Shown: piece after piece, positions 59,601 through 64,000 of the stretch
How positions within the stretch are numbered: position 1 is the first letter of the stretch
How the letters are laid out: each line of letters begins with the position of its first letter
Origin: Chelonoidis abingdonii
Lineage: Eukaryota; Chordata; Testudines; Testudinidae
Length of the DNA stretch: 64,000 nucleotides
Assembly: GCF_003597395.2 (NCBI RefSeq)
Contig: NC_133771.1
Coordinates: forward strand, 125,400,099-125,464,098
Direction: 5' to 3'
The notes under the pieces: generated by a model
Seen by the model: the letters and a program-made list of their open reading frames with translations, nothing else
Databases searched by the model: none
What the model was told of the DNA's origin: nothing
Translations under genes and position numbers: made by a program

Positions 59601-59926
59601 AATACACAAAGTAAACTCTGCAGAACAAAAAGAGGAGGAAGAACCTCCCACTTCAAAACAATCTCTTCGTGCCTCACAAGGCAGGTTATTGTCTTCTGTA
59701 GTCTCAAGAATTTCTCAGATCCCTAACAAACCACATACATCTTCTAAGCCAAGACTGGTCTGGCCACGCTCCTCTGCATCCACATCTGTGCCTTCTCAGC
59801 TGTATCCCACACGCTCTGCTTCTCCAACTCTTACTTCATCTTCATCCCCTCTCGTGCCCCATCAACGACTACAAAGGCAACGAAACCTTTCTCAACGGCA
59901 ATTTGTCAGACCTCCATATAGACAAG
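56648..59926 (+). CDS. FNDC1: FNDC1 exon 11: giant exon, serine-rich disordered region
   Basis: The 3,279-bp exon is open throughout, phase 1 to 1, with acceptor ttttgcag and donor gtaata. It encodes about 1,093 residues, starting (A)SRDDSNVHQQTNIQDNMESK and ending ...RQFVRPPYRQ(G); human ends the same segment with RPSYRQG. The middle is dominated by Ser, Pro, Lys and Gln with many poly-Ser runs, and has no cysteine-rich or folded domain that I can see. Blocks recognisable against human are 'LSEFKNKLL' (human LLDLKNKIL), 'GEDEKPLPSTIAHDHSPSSSR' and 'NLLKHKSSH' (human HLLRHKPF). An Asp/Glu stretch near 59455-59490 comes from a (GAT)n tract. The matching human region is also one long low-complexity exon, so this size is normal for FNDC1. 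An intact frame over 3.3 kb argues that the gene is still under constraint. Confidence 0.95.
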
Positions 59927-62648
<2,722 letters not shown>

Positions 62649-62934
62649 TGACCTTGTTTGCAAATTCAAGATTCTTTGACTTATTTTTTTAAAAAAGGGA
62701 TGGTGCTCTTCACCAAAAAGAATATAAAATGAGATCAGACTGAGGATCCCTTCTGGCCTTAAAATCGATGACTCTATGAAAAAAAAATAATGTATTTATT
62801 GTTGTGTGATTTAAATAACTGGGTTAGGGCTTAAGGAGTTGGATTTTCAAAAGCACTTATGTAATTTAGCAGCATAAACTCCACTGACTTCAATTAAGTG
62901 CTTTTTAGTTATGTCAAACTTAGCTCTTCTTTAC

Positions 62935-63130
62935 ATGGGGAAATTGACCAGCACAGCTATTCTGAAATAACTATTCCATAACAGCTATTCCATTATAGCT
63001 GCCTATATGGACATTCTTATTCCAGAATAAGAGTATCCACACAGTCAGTTACTCCAGAATAGCTGCTATAGTGCTTTAAACTCAAACTCTATCTTATTGT
63101 GGAATAGCATTCCTATGCAGACAAGCCCTC
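62935..63130. repeat. MITE with 'gctattc(c/t)' repeats
   Basis: 'acatggggaaattgacc...cagctattctgaaataactattcc' is answered by 'ggaatagcattcctatgcagacaagccct'. Several 'gctattc' and 'gaatagc' copies alternate. It is typical of short reptilian DNA transposon relics ending in 'gtagacaagccct'. Confidence 0.6.
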
Positions 63131-63269
63131 AGCACCAGATTTTAAAAGGTGTTTGGGCACATAAAGATAGACATCTTGTAGGTTGTAAGAAGCACTTAGG
63201 TATCTAATTTCCATTGATTTCAATGGGAGTTAAGTGCCGAGGCATTTTTGAAAATTCCACTAGGTGTCT

Positions 63270-64000
63270 CTTTCAATGTAAGAACATAAGAGCTGCCATA
63301 CTGGGTCAGACCGTGGTCCGTCTTGCTCAGTATTCTGTCTCCGACAGTGGCCTGAACTACAGCTTCAGGAGGAGTGTACAGTACAGAGCAATTATTGAGT
63401 GATCCATCCCTGTCTTCCATTCCCAGCTTCTGGTAGTAGGAGGTCTAGGATCGCCCCAAGCTTGGGGTTGCCTTCCATACCATCTTGGCCAATAGTCGTT
63501 GATGGACCTGTAAAAAGCGACAGAGTCCTGTAGCACCTTATAGCATGCTCCAATACTTTTGTTAGTGTATAAGGTGCCACAGGACTCTCTGTCCCTTTTT
63601 GCAGATCTAGACTAACATGGCTACCCCTCTGATAATTGATGGACCTATCCTCCAGGAACTTATCCAGTTCTTTTTTGAACCCAAGTATAGTTTTGGTCTT
63701 CACACCATCCCATGAAAATAAGCTCCACTGGTTAGTTACATATTTTATGAAAAAGTACTTATTTGTATTAAGCATGCTGCCTATTAATTTCATCAGGTGG
63801 CCCCTGGTTTTTGTACTGTGTGAAAAGGTAAATGACACTTCTTTAGTCACTTCTCCCACACCATTCATGATTTTATATCCTCTGTTATATTCCCCTTCCC
63901 TCCCCATCCCCCAATCATCTCTTTCCCAAGCTGGATAGCCCTAATCTCTCCTCATAAGGAAGCCATTCCATAACCGTGATCATCTTTGTTGCCCTTCTCT
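63270..64000 (-). mobile_element. CR1 LINE 3' portion, antisense, runs off the window
   Basis: 'taagaacataagagctgccatactgggtcagacc' opens the reversed 3' end. The reverse strand of 63650-63907 encodes RT C-terminal text ('STKTRGHLMKLIGS', 'NQWSLFSWDGVKTK', 'LGFKKELDKFLEDRSI'). Frameshifts are present. It is interrupted by a 126-bp insertion at 63510-63635 and continues past the right edge. Confidence 0.85.
63510..63635. mobile_element. Hairpin-forming insertion in CR1 with 11-bp TSD
   Basis: The CR1 text ttgatggacct is present on both sides (63499-63509 and 63636-63646), so the 126 bp between are an insertion with an 11-bp target duplication. Inside, 'gacagagtcctgtagcacc' at the left is matched by the complement of 'ggtgccacaggactctctgtc' at the right, giving a stem of about 24 bp around a 30-base loop. 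The last part ('cagatctagactaacatggctacccctctgata') is a widely dispersed reptilian repeat end; similar text is at 35.5 kb. A long, irregular duplication fits target-primed or Penelope-like retrotransposition better than hAT. Family not settled. Confidence 0.65.

Overview
The window is a stretch of vertebrate chromosome: long introns, GT/AG-bounded coding exons, and a dense load of interspersed repeats. The repeats are CR1 LINEs in both orientations, short hAT-type DNA transposons with 8-bp target duplications, tRNA-headed SINEs of the MIR type, palindromic MITEs and several solo LTRs. This mix, with many CR1 copies ending in the 'catctagtcc' style 3' region, points to a sauropsid, most probably a turtle. 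The organism call is an inference from repeat families; I could not run a search.

Only one protein gene is recognisable: FNDC1 (fibronectin type III domain containing 1, also called AGS8), on the + strand and truncated by the right edge. Exon numbers below assume one signal-peptide exon upstream; that exon was not found. Exon 2 (first half of FN3-1) is at 17371-17509. Relics of exons 3 and 4 are at about 21191-21314 and 21844-21909. Exons 5-12 follow at 42467-42673, 45759-45857, 48490-48607, 50661-50848, 51062-51169, 54636-54824, 56648-59926 and 62524-62642. Exons 5-10 encode FN3-2, FN3-3 and FN3-4. Exon 11 is one 3.3-kb exon for a serine-rich disordered region. Exon 12 begins the conserved segment after it. 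Exons 5-12 keep one open frame of about 1,435 codons with good splice sites.

The most interesting observation is that the part encoding the first FN3 domain looks broken while the rest is intact. Exon 2 has no AG directly upstream of its aligned start. An LTR is inserted 11 bp downstream of its donor. Exon 3 has a frame-changing deletion and stop codons. Exon 4 has a TGA where the human protein has Trp. In-frame rescue splicing (shortened exon 3, exon 4 skipped) is possible on paper, and so is an alternative downstream first exon.

Layout: 1-17.3 kb is repeat-rich upstream or intron-1 sequence (CR1, hAT, a 50-bp minisatellite, a solo LTR). 17.3-22 kb holds exon 2 and the exon 3/4 relics with an LTR and two hAT-like elements between them. 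22-42.4 kb is one very long intron with two LTRs and a 1.5-kb CR1. 42.4-62.6 kb holds the intact exons. 62.6-64 kb is intron with a CR1 that itself carries a nested hairpin insertion. No tRNA, rRNA, CRISPR or prokaryotic feature was seen.
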